NCBI GenBank assembly: GCA_963823505.1
Contig: CAWGLY010000007.1
Span: forward strand, 1-64,000
Direction of reading: 5' to 3'
Length of the DNA: 64,000 bases
Origin: DATHZQ01 sp963823505
GTDB taxonomy: Bacteria > Actinomycetota > Acidimicrobiia > Spongiisociales > UBA5794
Numbering within the stretch: position 1 is the stretch's first letter; each line of letters begins with the position of its first letter. The notes beneath the pieces were generated by a model that saw nothing but the letters and a program-made list of their open reading frames with translations, was not told the DNA's origin and did not search any database. The position numbers and the translations under genes were made by a program. Below are positions 16,409 to 26,700 of this stretch, in pieces.

Positions 16409-18958
16409 ATGCCACAGCGAACTGCCGGCCATGCTGGATCGGAGCGGATGCACCGATCCTCGGACGAGCATGAGCCCAAGACGGCGCACGGCAATGCGAC
16501 TGGATGGGCAGGACAGCGGGACCTTGCAGCAGTGCCGGGAGCCACCGGTCTGCTCGAAGACCTCCAACAGACGGCCGGCAATCGGGCCGTCGCCGCAACG
16601 ATCGCCAGCCCGCGGCCGCCCGGCGATGGTGGGCAGCACGACAAGCGAGCGCCGGTCGGCTCCCGCATCATCAACGCTGCCGGTCCTGCGTCGAGCGCCA
16701 TCCACCGGCTCGTGATGAGCTTGAAGGAATGGAAGAAGCTCAGCACCAGAACCGGTCTGGCCCGAAGCGAGAAGTTGCTCCTCATCGATCAGGCGCTCAT
16801 GCAGTACAACGCCGCCCAGACCGCCGACGCCACCACCCGCCTGCAGCTCCTCGAAGCCCTCATTCAGCGCATCGCCGATTGGGAGTCATCGAAGCTCACG
16901 GACGAGGGCGTCATCGTCAGCAGCCGGAGAGATGCCGTCGCCAATCTCCGCGATCGAGCAACTGCGGAGTACGACCGGTTGGAGGAGGAGCATCCACCAG
17001 TTGAGGATGTGGAGGATCCCGGGGGCGTTCATGCAGTGGCGACAGACGCCCGCAAGCGGGCCGTTCGTGTCCTTCAGACGTTCCTGGCGATGCAGCCGTC
17101 GAGCTCCAACGTGGCCCGCCTGACGGGGTGGGAGCCGCTCGAACAAGAAGCGGCCAGCTTGATGGACAGGGCCGATGCCCTGGGCTACACCGACGAAGCC
17201 GGAGTGGCGGAGGACAACGCACTGACTGAGGCGCAGGCGCTGGCGAGTGGGATTGCCGGATTCCGAGGATTGAGCGAGCGCTGGTTGGGCACGAGGGTGG
17301 GCCCTGGCAGAAACCTGGATCAGATGCTCCGGCATCTCGCCATCCTGGAGAGCTGGCTCGAACTGGACGACGAATCCGGCGTCGCAGCCGCTGCGTTCAT
17401 CAATGATGTGTACTCAGATCTCGAACGACTTGCTGCCATTGCCGGTATGCGCGACGAAGAGGACGATCCCTGGGAGTTCGTCGACGACGACCGCGGGGAG
17501 ATGGTCGACGAGCTGATGGCGGCTTTCGATCAAGGTTTCACCCTCAGCGGCTACCAAGGCACCGGCGGGTTGGGCAACGAGGGTTTCCAGGAGCTCTACA
17601 AGAGTGCACCCTCGACGGGTCCCGACACCCGCACCGAAACCCAGAAAGGTGTCCAACAAGCTTTCGACAAGCTCACCCCCGAATCGGCCGCGGCAAAGGA
17701 CCAGCTGAGCGGCGCCTCCGACATCGGAGGAGGAACTGCCGCGCTGACGGCCGAGGCATTTGCGGTGCTCAGCGCGGTGAAGGTGGTTGCCGACCCGACC
17801 TCGTCGAAGAAGGACAAGCGAGACGCTTGGGCCACCCTCGCCAAGGCTCCCTTCTCGGTCTACTCGAGTGCGATGAAGATCACCGGTGGGGCGCTGACCG
17901 CAAAGCGTTCGGGTGGATCGCTCGACGCAAGCGACGTGCCGGGTTTCAGCCTGGAAGGCGTCGACACCTCGACAGACGCCAAGCTCATCGGTGACTTCTC
18001 GGGCCTCGTCACCGGCATCATCGACTCGATCAAGCAGGTGCTCGACGTGGTCAAGCACTTCGGCGACCGGACCGAGAAGCAGAAGAGCGGGGATTCACGC
18101 AAGCGCCTGGAAGATGCCGGGCTGTTCATGAAGAAGAGCACGGGTGCGCTCGTGAGCGTCGCCAACAACAGCAAAGTGTTGATGCGGCTGACCTATCAGA
18201 TCCAGGGCGGCGGGCAGGTGGCAACCTCCACGATCCCGACGGCGGCGACGGAGTTCATGGGCACCGGGGTGCCCGTGCTCAATCTCGTCATGTCGATTCT
18301 GGACGCCGTCCAGAACACCTACAAGCTCACCCGCCTCGGTGTGCGGCGCGGCTCGCTCACGGCAAAGGCGCAGAGCACCATCCTCAGAGGCGCCGATCTC
18401 GCCGAGCTGACCGCGGTGGAATTCGCCCACGAAACGCTGGTGAAGCGGATGACCAGGGTCGGTCTCAACTTGGGCCGCTCGCTCATGGGCATCGTCGCCG
18501 GCGGGCTCAACACCTCAGGCATCGGATTGGGCCCCGGCATGATCGTGAGCCTCGCCTCAACGGCCAGCAGTCTCGGCCAAGTCGGGATTCGAATGGCCAA
18601 GCAGAAGGGTCGCAACGTCAAGGCCGAGAAGCGCGCAGCCAAGGACGAGGAGCGCGGCTACACGGAGTCTTTCGCCGAATACCAATTGCGGCAGCAGCTC
18701 GCTGCGGCCCGAACGCAAGGCACCGGCAAGCGTCGTTGGGAGCAGTTCAAGACCTCCACGAAGCTCAAGTTCAAGTTCAACTGGGACAAGTCGAGTGCCA
18801 ACAAGGACGCCACCAACAAAGAGGTGGCATTGGAGATCCTGCGAATGAACGACGAAGAGATCTACAGCGCACTCGGCATCACCCACGCCATGGCAGCCAC
18901 CACCGACGGGGCAGAACGCCTCGGCATCATCGTCGCGGCCCTGAAGAAGCGAGACTGA
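16409..18958 (+). CDS. Large helical protein with LQxTAGNRA motif (eCIS-effector-like)
   Basis: 849 residues. LEDLQQTAGNRAVAATI at residues 50-66 matches the LQRxAGNxAV motif that precedes cargo domains in proteins associated with extracellular contractile injection systems (family knowledge). The rest is mostly helical: an acidic middle part, then several amphipathic or hydrophobic segments near residues 530-545, 620-640 and 700-740 that could insert into membranes, and a basic Lys-rich C-terminus. No enzymatic motif seen. The next gene overlaps by one base, suggesting a dedicated partner. No sheath, tube or baseplate gene is in the window, so the effector role is inference. Confidence 0.65.
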   Translation: MPQRTAGHAGSERMHRSSDEHEPKTAHGNATGWAGQRDLAAVPGATGLLEDLQQTAGNRAVAATIASPRPPGDGGQHDKRAPVGSRIINAAGPASSAIHRLVMSLKEWKKLSTRTGLARSEKLLLIDQALMQYNAAQTADATTRLQLLEALIQRIADWESSKLTDEGVIVSSRRDAVANLRDRATAEYDRLEEEHPPVEDVEDPGGVHAVATDARKRAVRVLQTFLAMQPSSSNVARLTGWEPLEQEAASLMDRADALGYTDEAGVAEDNALTEAQALASGIAGFRGLSERWLGTRVGPGRNLDQMLRHLAILESWLELDDESGVAAAAFINDVYSDLERLAAIAGMRDEEDDPWEFVDDDRGEMVDELMAAFDQGFTLSGYQGTGGLGNEGFQELYKSAPSTGPDTRTETQKGVQQAFDKLTPESAAAKDQLSGASDIGGGTAALTAEAFAVLSAVKVVADPTSSKKDKRDAWATLAKAPFSVYSSAMKITGGALTAKRSGGSLDASDVPGFSLEGVDTSTDAKLIGDFSGLVTGIIDSIKQVLDVVKHFGDRTEKQKSGDSRKRLEDAGLFMKKSTGALVSVANNSKVLMRLTYQIQGGGQVATSTIPTAATEFMGTGVPVLNLVMSILDAVQNTYKLTRLGVRRGSLTAKAQSTILRGADLAELTAVEFAHETLVKRMTRVGLNLGRSLMGIVAGGLNTSGIGLGPGMIVSLASTASSLGQVGIRMAKQKGRNVKAEKRAAKDEERGYTESFAEYQLRQQLAAARTQGTGKRRWEQFKTSTKLKFKFNWDKSSANKDATNKEVALEILRMNDEEIYSALGITHAMAATTDGAERLGIIVAALKKRD

Positions 18959-19416
18959 TGAACCTCCGATCCATCAACGAGACCCTGATCGCCGACAATC
19001 TCATGGCAACGTTCAAGGAGGCGACGGACGAGCTGCCTTCTGACCGCATCGACGTGAGGCTGCCTGTGCAGGGGTTCGACGAACCCTTCACGATCCAGCT
19101 CACCGAGATCGAGACGGACCCGGAAGCGATGCGGGGCGTCGGGATGTACCAGATCTTCGCTCCGATACCCGTGACCGTGGACGAGGCCGGCTTGGCTCAG
19201 GTCACCTCGGCGTTGCCGGCGATCAACACGCTCACCAGTCTCGGAGCGTTCAGCGTTGACCCTGACGAACGTTTTGCGTATCTGCGCTACGTGGGTCTGG
19301 TCGACGACGACTGTGACCCGGGCCGGGTGATCACCGAGGCGCTGTGGCTGACCGGTTTCACGCTGGAACACCATGCCGCAACGATCCTCGCGCTGGCTCA
19401 CGTCGACAGCTCCTGA
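18958..19416 (+). CDS. Partner of the LQxTAGNRA protein, possibly YbjN/chaperone-like
   Basis: 152 residues; ATG 18958 overlaps the upstream stop (TGATG). The alternating strand-helix pattern, with FAYLRYVGLV followed by a long C-terminal helix, resembles YbjN and secretion-chaperone folds. That assignment is a guess from pattern only. Strict coupling to the 849-residue protein points to a chaperone or immunity role for it. Confidence 0.6.
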   Translation: MNLRSINETLIADNLMATFKEATDELPSDRIDVRLPVQGFDEPFTIQLTEIETDPEAMRGVGMYQIFAPIPVTVDEAGLAQVTSALPAINTLTSLGAFSVDPDERFAYLRYVGLVDDDCDPGRVITEALWLTGFTLEHHAATILALAHVDSS

Positions 19417-19497
19417 ACTCCCGCAGCGCCAGTCCACCGCACTGCAGGATGCTGTGCATGCGCCGGCGAGACGCATGCACAGCACTCCAGCTGAGAT

Positions 19498-20373
19498 TCA
19501 GCTGCTGTGACAGGCCAACGGATCGATCTGATACCCGGAACCGTCACGCAGCGGCACCGCTGAGGCAATGATGATGTCGCCGTTACGGTTCAGCGAGTCG
19601 AGGTTGTTGAGCCCCGGCAACGCAACCCCGTCGTTCAACAGCGCCGTGTAGGTGGCATCGAAGTTCTCGTCGATGGTGGCGTCGGGACCAAACGTGTCTG
19701 AGCCCAGCCCGCCGATCCGGCGAGCATCAAAGAGCCACTGCACGGCATCACCTGAGAAGCCCGGTGCGTTCTCCAGGTATGCATCGGTGCCGAACAACCC
19801 ATCAAACCCGGTCTGGATGATCACCAGCGACCCGGGCCGGATCCGACCTTCCTGGCGCTCATACCGCTTGATGTCGTCCACGCTGAGCAAGAAGTCGGGG
19901 CCTTCTTGCGCCATACGGTCGCGCACGTCGACGACATAGGCGGGCCACACGAACTCGGTGGCGTCGAGCTGATCGACGGTCCGGCCGCCTTCGATGAAAT
20001 GGCCCGGAGCGTCGAAGTGGGTCCCGGTGTGGGTGCCGGTCGTGACGGTCTCGAGGAGGAAGCCGTCGTCGGCGACGGTGAACTCGATCGTGATTTCCGG
20101 GGCGGGGTCGCCGGGGAAGATCGAGGCGTTCTCGTCGAAGACATGACCGAGACGGCTCATGCCACCGCCGCACTGGAGGACCGCATCACTATGGCCGCCG
20201 CCACCCGACACCCTGAAGGCGTTCGACGCGGCAACGGCTCCCCCGGCGGACAGCAGTGAGAACCCAATCACCAGTGTGACGACAGTGCGGAGGCCGAACC
20301 GCCTCGGTGTGCGTCGGCTGCATGGCGGGAGCCCGCCTGGGTTTGGCGCACCCGTCTGTTCGAAATCCAACAT
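19498..20373 (-). CDS. Exported cyclase-family (kynurenine formamidase-like) hydrolase
   Basis: 291 residues from ATG 20373 (GGGGAG upstream). The N-terminus has a basic stretch and a hydrophobic helix (TVVTLVIGFSLLSAGGAVA), so it is probably exported. The metal-binding motif HTGTHFDAPGHF is diagnostic of the cyclase family (PF04199), which includes kynurenine formamidases and polyketide cyclases; SLVIIQTG is also typical. Substrate unknown. Opposite in strand to the surrounding accessory genes. Confidence 0.85.
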   Translation of the reverse strand: MLDFEQTGAPNPGGLPPCSRRTPRRFGLRTVVTLVIGFSLLSAGGAVAASNAFRVSGGGGHSDAVLQCGGGMSRLGHVFDENASIFPGDPAPEITIEFTVADDGFLLETVTTGTHTGTHFDAPGHFIEGGRTVDQLDATEFVWPAYVVDVRDRMAQEGPDFLLSVDDIKRYERQEGRIRPGSLVIIQTGFDGLFGTDAYLENAPGFSGDAVQWLFDARRIGGLGSDTFGPDATIDENFDATYTALLNDGVALPGLNNLDSLNRNGDIIIASAVPLRDGSGYQIDPLACHSS

Positions 20374-20657
20374 CTCGAGATCTCCCCACTCCAGGACCAG
20401 GCTCTCCGGTCTTCGAGCGGAGACGCTAGTGGCAAACCCCGAGGACACTGCTGATCGATGTCAGCTCGGATTCGTCCGCGAGTTCACCGTCAGACAGTTC
20501 GCCGGGCGTGCGAGCCCTCACGGCGGTTTTGATCGGCAGCCTCCGAGTTTTCCGCAATCAGGGACCCGGGAGACCGCGTCACGGGACCGCAACGGCGCAA
20601 TGGACCCTATTGACGACCGCACCGACTGCGTACGTTGTCGGAAGAGGAGGTGCCGCC

Positions 20658-21632
20658 ATGCAACGCATAGCCGTCGCCATCGTCCATGGCATCGAGATCA
20701 ACGATCCCGACTTCGCCGATACCCCCACCAAGCTGCTGCTCGACGCGTTCACCGACGCTCTCGGGAGCACCCAACCTGCCGCCGAGGAAGCCTTGGTCAT
20801 CGAGCCGATCCACTGGGCTCCCCACGCCCAAGACCGGCAGCAGGAGCTCTTCACCCAGGTGTACGGCCAGGACTCGACCCGGTTCTTCGACGAGGAGATC
20901 ACCGACACCGTCAAGAAGCTCAACGCCGGGTCGACGCGAGAGCTCTGGCCGCTGATCGGCTCGCTGTTGCGGCCCACGATCGGCGACCTCGAGGAACTGC
21001 ATTGGCCGACGGCTCGCTGGCTGATGATGCATTTCGTCGGTGATGTCATCGCCTACGACGGGGCCAACTACGAGGCCGTCCACGCGACCTTTGCCAGAGG
21101 CCTGGCGAACCTCGCCAAGCGGGCCGGGCCGCATGCGCCACTGTGCGTCATTGCCCACTCCTTCGGCACGGTGCTCGCCAGCGACTACTTCTACGACCAG
21201 CAACATCCTCGCCGCAAGCTCGCCTCCCAGGCGGTGAACGCGGCTCGCGGTACGTCACTGCTTGCCAAGGGCCACACGCTGGCTTGGCTGTACACAATGG
21301 GGAGTCCGCTGGCGCTGTGGAGCCTCCGCTACTCGCCCGGCAAGAAGAAGATGAGCAAGCCCATCGCTTTCCCCGGTCGCAAGACCGCCGAGCGGTACCC
21401 GACGCTGGCCACGGAGTGGGTCAACATCTACGAGAAGGATGACATCATTGCCTACCCGCTCCGGGTGCTGAGCGAGGAGTACGCCGATACGGTGTCCGAG
21501 GACCGGGAGGTCGAGGTCGGGGATCGGCCGGTGACTTGGACGCCGCTGACCCACTCCTTCTACTGGTCCGACCGTCGAGTCATGGACCCCATCGGCGCAG
21601 CCCTCGCCAACGGATGGGAGCAGATCAACTGA
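20658..21632 (+). CDS. Alpha/beta hydrolase (lipase-like)
   Basis: 324 residues from ATG 20658 with GAGGAGG upstream. It begins VAIVHGIEINDPDFAD (oxyanion HG), and the nucleophile elbow is IAHSFGTVLASDYF, with Ser as the probable nucleophile. A candidate Asp is in EKDDIIAY and a candidate His in PLTHSFYWS, completing a triad. No signal peptide, so cytosolic. Followed after 155 bases by the 628-residue protein gene on the same strand. Confidence 0.8.
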   Translation: MQRIAVAIVHGIEINDPDFADTPTKLLLDAFTDALGSTQPAAEEALVIEPIHWAPHAQDRQQELFTQVYGQDSTRFFDEEITDTVKKLNAGSTRELWPLIGSLLRPTIGDLEELHWPTARWLMMHFVGDVIAYDGANYEAVHATFARGLANLAKRAGPHAPLCVIAHSFGTVLASDYFYDQQHPRRKLASQAVNAARGTSLLAKGHTLAWLYTMGSPLALWSLRYSPGKKKMSKPIAFPGRKTAERYPTLATEWVNIYEKDDIIAYPLRVLSEEYADTVSEDREVEVGDRPVTWTPLTHSFYWSDRRVMDPIGAALANGWEQIN

Positions 21633-21774
21633 GCCCCCGAGCGCTGCTCGCCGGGATCGCCGTCCTGGCGCGTCGACAGATCTCCTCGTCATCATCTCGA
21701 TCCGACGCAGAGAAAGCGGGATCGGCCTCCAGGGCGAAGCAGCACACACCCTTCCATCTGGTGCCTATTTGCGC

Positions 21775-21788
21775 TATATAGCAATGTA
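21775..21788 (+). promoter_or_regulatory. Possible -10 element of a leaderless transcript
   Basis: TATATA at 21775-21780 lies 7 bases before ATG 21788 in an unusually AT-rich pocket, and no Shine-Dalgarno sequence precedes the start. This spacing fits a leaderless mRNA, common in Actinobacteria. Confidence 0.45.
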
Positions 21789-23674
21789 TGGCGATATATT
21801 CAGTTGATCCAGTCGAGCTGGATCACCTGGCGACCACGTTGACGAATAGCGTTGAAGACATGGCGGCGTATGCCTCACAGAGCGCGGCGACGCTGTCTCA
21901 GCACGGCTATGTCAACGAATCGTGGCTCGTCGGTCTGCGACTCGCGCAGGCCCAAGACTGGGCCACCGGTTGGGCCGGCTCGCTGCGCACCCGCATCGCA
22001 CTGCTCGATGGAGGCAGAGCGTTGCCGTCGACGACGGTGCGCCACGTCGTGACTTCCGCAACGAGCCTGGCGCATGCCCGCACCACGGAGCCGATCTGGC
22101 AGCTCTTCAGTGGCACCCCGGCACGTCCAACCCGCGTGGGCGCAGAACCATCCTGGGGTCCGTCGATGACTCCCAGCGCAGGCGAGACGATCGGCCGAGC
22201 GCTGCTCGATGCGCTCAGCGATGGCGACCTGGATCGAATTCTGCAGCTTCTGGACGAGGTCGCCACTCACCTCACCGACCTCCCCTTCCTCGGCGCCCTG
22301 TTCACCACGCTCGATGCCGACATCACCGGGCTCTTCCCCACGCTCCTCCTCGATCTCGGCGTCAACCCTTCGGAGCTGGCTCGCTACACGCAAACGCTCG
22401 GGGCGGCACTTGCGGTCCTCGAATCGGAAGCCTCTCTGCCCTTCACCGCAGCCGACCTGATGGCAGGTCATGAGGGCTTTGGTGTCACCCCGCTCATCTA
22501 TCTCGACTTCGGCCGGTTCAGTGTCGAGTTCCTGGTGGAGATCGCCGGCCCGGCTCTCACTGCCTACACCCACGACCCGCTTCCACTACGCGGCCCGGAG
22601 TATCAACTGCCGGACGGGACCATCGCATCGCCGGACCCCCGACTCGCACTCGTTCGGTCCCTCCTCGACCACAACACGGCCGAACAACGCAGCGCCCTCG
22701 GTGCCATCGGCCGCAGCGGACTGATGAGGGACTTGCTCTCCCCCGCCACCCCCTGGGCCGACAACGGGGAAGCGGTGGCGGAGCTGCTCGAGGCTTTGTG
22801 GGGAACGACCGCCGAACACGCGGCGATGACGATGGCGCTTGCGATGGACGGCGTCTCTCGCCTCACGCCCGCACCGGTCCTGCTGGGCATCATGACGGCA
22901 GTGGCCCCCCACCTGCCTTCACTGGTCCACGAGACGGTGTTCGGCGAGACCCAGATCGAATTCGAGCAGACCGAGCTGCGTGCTGCGCTCGACACATGGT
23001 CGGATCGCGGCGCCGGCACAGCCAGCAGCTTTCTCTTCAACGTGTCCCGCCACGACGAGGCTCGCACCCTGCTGCAGCAGGCACTGGCGGCGCTCATCGT
23101 GGCGACACTGAGCGAGGCCTTCGACCCGCAGCAAGCCGAGGCCATGGCTCCATATGCCGATGACCTCGGGGCAGTCGTCCAACTCGTCGTCGATGCTCAG
23201 CTGCTCGCCGACCTCGAAGCCGGCGAGCGGGCCGACTTGGCCACCGACGTCGTGATGGAGGTTCTGGGCATGGCGTTCGGTCTGGTCGGCAGCACCGTTG
23301 CGGTGACCATGAAAGCGAGCGGCTTCATTGCCTGGGCGATGGAGGAGATGGCCGGGGGCGGCAATGCGGCCTTCCTCGCTGCATCGGCGGCGGGCCACAG
23401 CACCGACAACACTGAGAACGCGCTGCGCGACGGCTTCACGTCGATGCGGGGCATTCGCGATTTTGCGATCTTCACGCTCGCTGCAGAGCTCCACGCTGCG
23501 GGGTTGCTCCAGCTGCCGGAAGCGCTGCTCGAGGAGGGCGAGCTGGTCGTGCCTCGCAAAGACGAGGACTGGGATGCGCTTGTCGCCGCCGTTGCCGAGG
23601 CAGACTTCGACCCGGAGCCGTGGTTCAACCACGTGGCGGCGATCGCCGGCTACGGGCTGCCCACAATGCCGTGA
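21788..23674 (+). CDS. Large helical protein with WXG/ESX-like N-terminus
   Basis: 628 residues, nearly all predicted helix. The first 85 residues (DPVELDHLATTLTNSVEDM, then YVNESWLVGL and AQDWATGWAGSLRTR) resemble the helix-turn-helix hairpin of WXG100/ESX-type proteins, with Trp residues near the turn. The remainder is acidic and rich in Leu/Ala, with a possible hydrophobic helix near residues 490-520. No enzyme motif. Could be a secreted or effector-type protein; evidence is by pattern only. Ends 6 bases before a strong bidirectional terminator. Confidence 0.6.
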   Translation: MAIYSVDPVELDHLATTLTNSVEDMAAYASQSAATLSQHGYVNESWLVGLRLAQAQDWATGWAGSLRTRIALLDGGRALPSTTVRHVVTSATSLAHARTTEPIWQLFSGTPARPTRVGAEPSWGPSMTPSAGETIGRALLDALSDGDLDRILQLLDEVATHLTDLPFLGALFTTLDADITGLFPTLLLDLGVNPSELARYTQTLGAALAVLESEASLPFTAADLMAGHEGFGVTPLIYLDFGRFSVEFLVEIAGPALTAYTHDPLPLRGPEYQLPDGTIASPDPRLALVRSLLDHNTAEQRSALGAIGRSGLMRDLLSPATPWADNGEAVAELLEALWGTTAEHAAMTMALAMDGVSRLTPAPVLLGIMTAVAPHLPSLVHETVFGETQIEFEQTELRAALDTWSDRGAGTASSFLFNVSRHDEARTLLQQALAALIVATLSEAFDPQQAEAMAPYADDLGAVVQLVVDAQLLADLEAGERADLATDVVMEVLGMAFGLVGSTVAVTMKASGFIAWAMEEMAGGGNAAFLAASAAGHSTDNTENALRDGFTSMRGIRDFAIFTLAAELHAAGLLQLPEALLEEGELVVPRKDEDWDALVAAVAEADFDPEPWFNHVAAIAGYGLPTMP

Positions 23675-23680
23675 AAGCAA

Positions 23681-23712
23681 AGAAGGCCCGGCGCAAACGC
23701 GCCGGGCCTTCT
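23681..23712. terminator. Bidirectional rho-independent-type terminator
   Basis: Hairpin with a 14-bp stem (AGAAGGCCCGGCGC / GCGCCGGGCCTTCT) and an AAAC loop, between two convergent genes. Confidence 0.85.
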
Positions 23713-23731
23713 GACTCGTAGGCGTGATCCC

Positions 23732-26700
23732 CTACGGCTGGTCGACCGTGACGGAGGTCACGACGTTGTCACCCGAGTCGTAGGTCAACGACCCGTGGCT
23801 GATGTCGTTCACCGTGAAGATGTTGCGACGTCCGCGAGTGCTGAACTCGATCGTGCACGTTCCCGTTCCGTCGGTGGAGCAGGTGCTGACCTCGCCCCTG
23901 CGCCACGTTCCGGTGACGGTTGCACCGTCGACCGCATCGCCGTTGTCGTCCTCAACCGTCACCGTCACGATGGCGAGCCAACTGGCTCCACCTTGCGAGA
24001 CGCTGGCGCCGGTGAGGGCGGCGATGTGCGTCGTCGAGCCACCGGTGGGCTCCGACACGGTCACCGAGCTCGACGCAGTGTCGGTCGCACCGTCGTCGTC
24101 CGTGACCGTCAACGACACCGAGAAGGTACCGGCAGCGGCATACGTGTGCGACGGGTTCTGCGATGACGATGTGTTGCCGTCACCGAAAACCCAAGCCCAG
24201 CTTGCGATCGTGCCATCCGAGTCGGAAGACGCATCGGTGAAGTCACACGTCAGATCCGAGCACGACGACGTGAACGATGCCGCCGGAGGGTTGTTGGCAC
24301 CCGGCTCCGTGACGGTCACCGAGCTCGTCGTGGTGTCGCTGTCGCCGTCGTTGTCCGTCGCCGTCAGCGTCACGGTGTACGTGCCCGCTGCGGAGAAGGT
24401 GTGGGACGGGTTCTGCGCCGCCGACGAACCATCACCGCCAAAGTCCCAGTCCCAACCGGTGACTGTCCCATCACCATCCGTGGAGGTGTCGGTGAAGTCA
24501 CACGTCAGATCCGAGCACGACGACGTGAACGAGGCCGCCGGCGGATCGTTCGGCGCCGGGGTGCCGGTGCCGTCGACCACGAGGGCGAACGGCTGGGGAC
24601 CCATCGGAACGTTGAAGCCGTTGACCGTGACCGTCCACGTGCCGGCGGCGGCATTCTGGATGTAGACGTTCTCGACGTTGTTCACGCGATCGGAGCTGCC
24701 ACCCGTGGTGGACCATCCGCCGCTGAACACGTTGCCGTTGAATGTCCCACCAGGGCCCGTGACGACGAGATCGAGGTCGTTCACCAGGTTGACGGAAGCG
24801 GTCTCCGTCGACGGGAAGTCGCTCCACACCAGCGTGACCTTGAGGTCGGTCCCGCCGTCGGTCGTGAAGGTGTACGCAGGCTCGCCACCGGTGGTGACAC
24901 CGGTTGCATCGTCGACGTACTCACCGGAACCGTCGACAGCATTGGCGAGATCGACCCGACCCCAGCCCTCGTGACTGTTCGGAATCGGGAAGTCGTTGTC
25001 GTTGAAGCCGTCGTTGTTCTCGTCGAGCAGGTCGACAGCCGTGTTGATCAGCGTCGCCTTGGTGAGCGCACCGCTGGCCTCGTGGCTGTGGGCCTTGTTG
25101 TAGTAGTCACGGATCACCGCGGCGGCCCCTGCCGTGATCGGGTTCGACATCGACGTGCCGCCCATGTACTTGTACTCTCCGTTGGCCGGGTAACCCCAGC
25201 CGTCGTACTGGAAGGCGCCGTTCTGCGGGTTGGTGACCCCATTGCCCTCCTGATACAGGTCCGAGTAGCCCGACAGGATCCAGGTGCCCGGCGCAACGAC
25301 ATCCGGCTTGATGCGGCCGTCGTCGGTCGGTCCGCGGCTCGAGAACGCCGCCATCTGCTCGGCATTCCCTGCACTCGGATCGTTGGCGACCGGGTTGGCC
25401 GGGAAGTCGGCCGGCCATGCCGACCCGTACGTGAAGATGTCGTTCTGACCCGTGCAACCGTTGCCGATGCCCGAATCGCAGGACCAGTCGCCGCCACGAT
25501 CGTTCTCGCTGGCGCCGACGGTCAGAACGTTCTTGGCCGTTGCCGGCGAGCCCGTCGAGTCGTCGTCGACCACGCCGTTGCTGTTGCCGTCCACACCGGC
25601 GTTGCCGGCAGAGGTGGTCATCAGGAAGTCCTGGTTGAGCCACATGAAATTGTCGACGGAAGCGGCATCGGTGGTGTAGTCACCTGCCGCATCGCTGCCC
25701 CACGAGTCGGAGTGGATGCGTGCGCCCTGGTCGTAGGCAGCCTGGAGAAGATCCTCGAGGTCGTCCGGCAGACCGAGCAAGTAGTAGCCGTTCGGGTTCC
25801 CCGCGCAGGCGCCGCGGAAGCTGGCGAAGTCTTCGGTTGCCTGGAAAACCAGGCTGGCTGCCGGAGCCGTTCCCTGACCAAGACCCGAAGCTGCTCCATC
25901 ACCCAGAACCGAAACCGAGACATGTGTGCCGTGTCCTGAGTCGACGTCTTGCGCACCGTCTGAGATCACTTGGTAGCAGCCGCGCACGCTCGTGCCGGGC
26001 CAGTCCTGGACGTCGACAATGCGGCCGCTCGGGATATCCTCGTGGGCGCCCGCTGCAGTGCCATCACCAAGACCGGTGTCGGCGACGGCCACGATCTGCG
26101 TCGAGCCGTCGTACCCGGAGGTGTTGGCGGTGTTCGCACCGATGATCACACCGGCGCCGTACTCGTTGTGCTTCTCACGGAACTCGAAGTTCTCGATCCA
26201 CGCAACGTCGGCAATGTCGGCGACTCCCTGCAGGGAAGCCGCATCACCAAGAACGGTCATGACTCGTCCGTTGGCGCTGACCACCTCGACACCAGCGGCG
26301 GCGACAGCCGCCTCCATGTCGGCCCGGCTGACGCCGCGCTCGATGGTGACCGTGTAGAGACCCTCGGCGGCGAGGTCGGGGCTGAGTTTGTAGTCAGCTT
26401 CAAAAGCGCTGACTTGGGTGACGCCATCGACGCTGGAGGCACGGTTGGCCGCCCCCGCGGTCATTCGGACCTTGTAGGCGAAGTCGGGAACGTATGCCAT
26501 GAGCTCTCCACCAAGAGCCTTCAACGCATCCGCCTGCTCCTGCAGGATCGGACCGCCGAATTGGGCGACGTAATACCCCTGGCCGCGGGCATTGAGCTGC
26601 GCAGCGGCAGCGTCTGGGCGAGCATCAGGGGAAACCTCGGTCGATTTGAGGCGGAGCGCAGGGCTTTCATCATCTTGCCTGGCCGCACTGCTGGCGGCGG

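Noticed and set aside
16409..23674. A complete extracellular contractile injection system
   Set aside because: No sheath, tube, baseplate or AAA+ ATPase gene is visible; only effector-like features.
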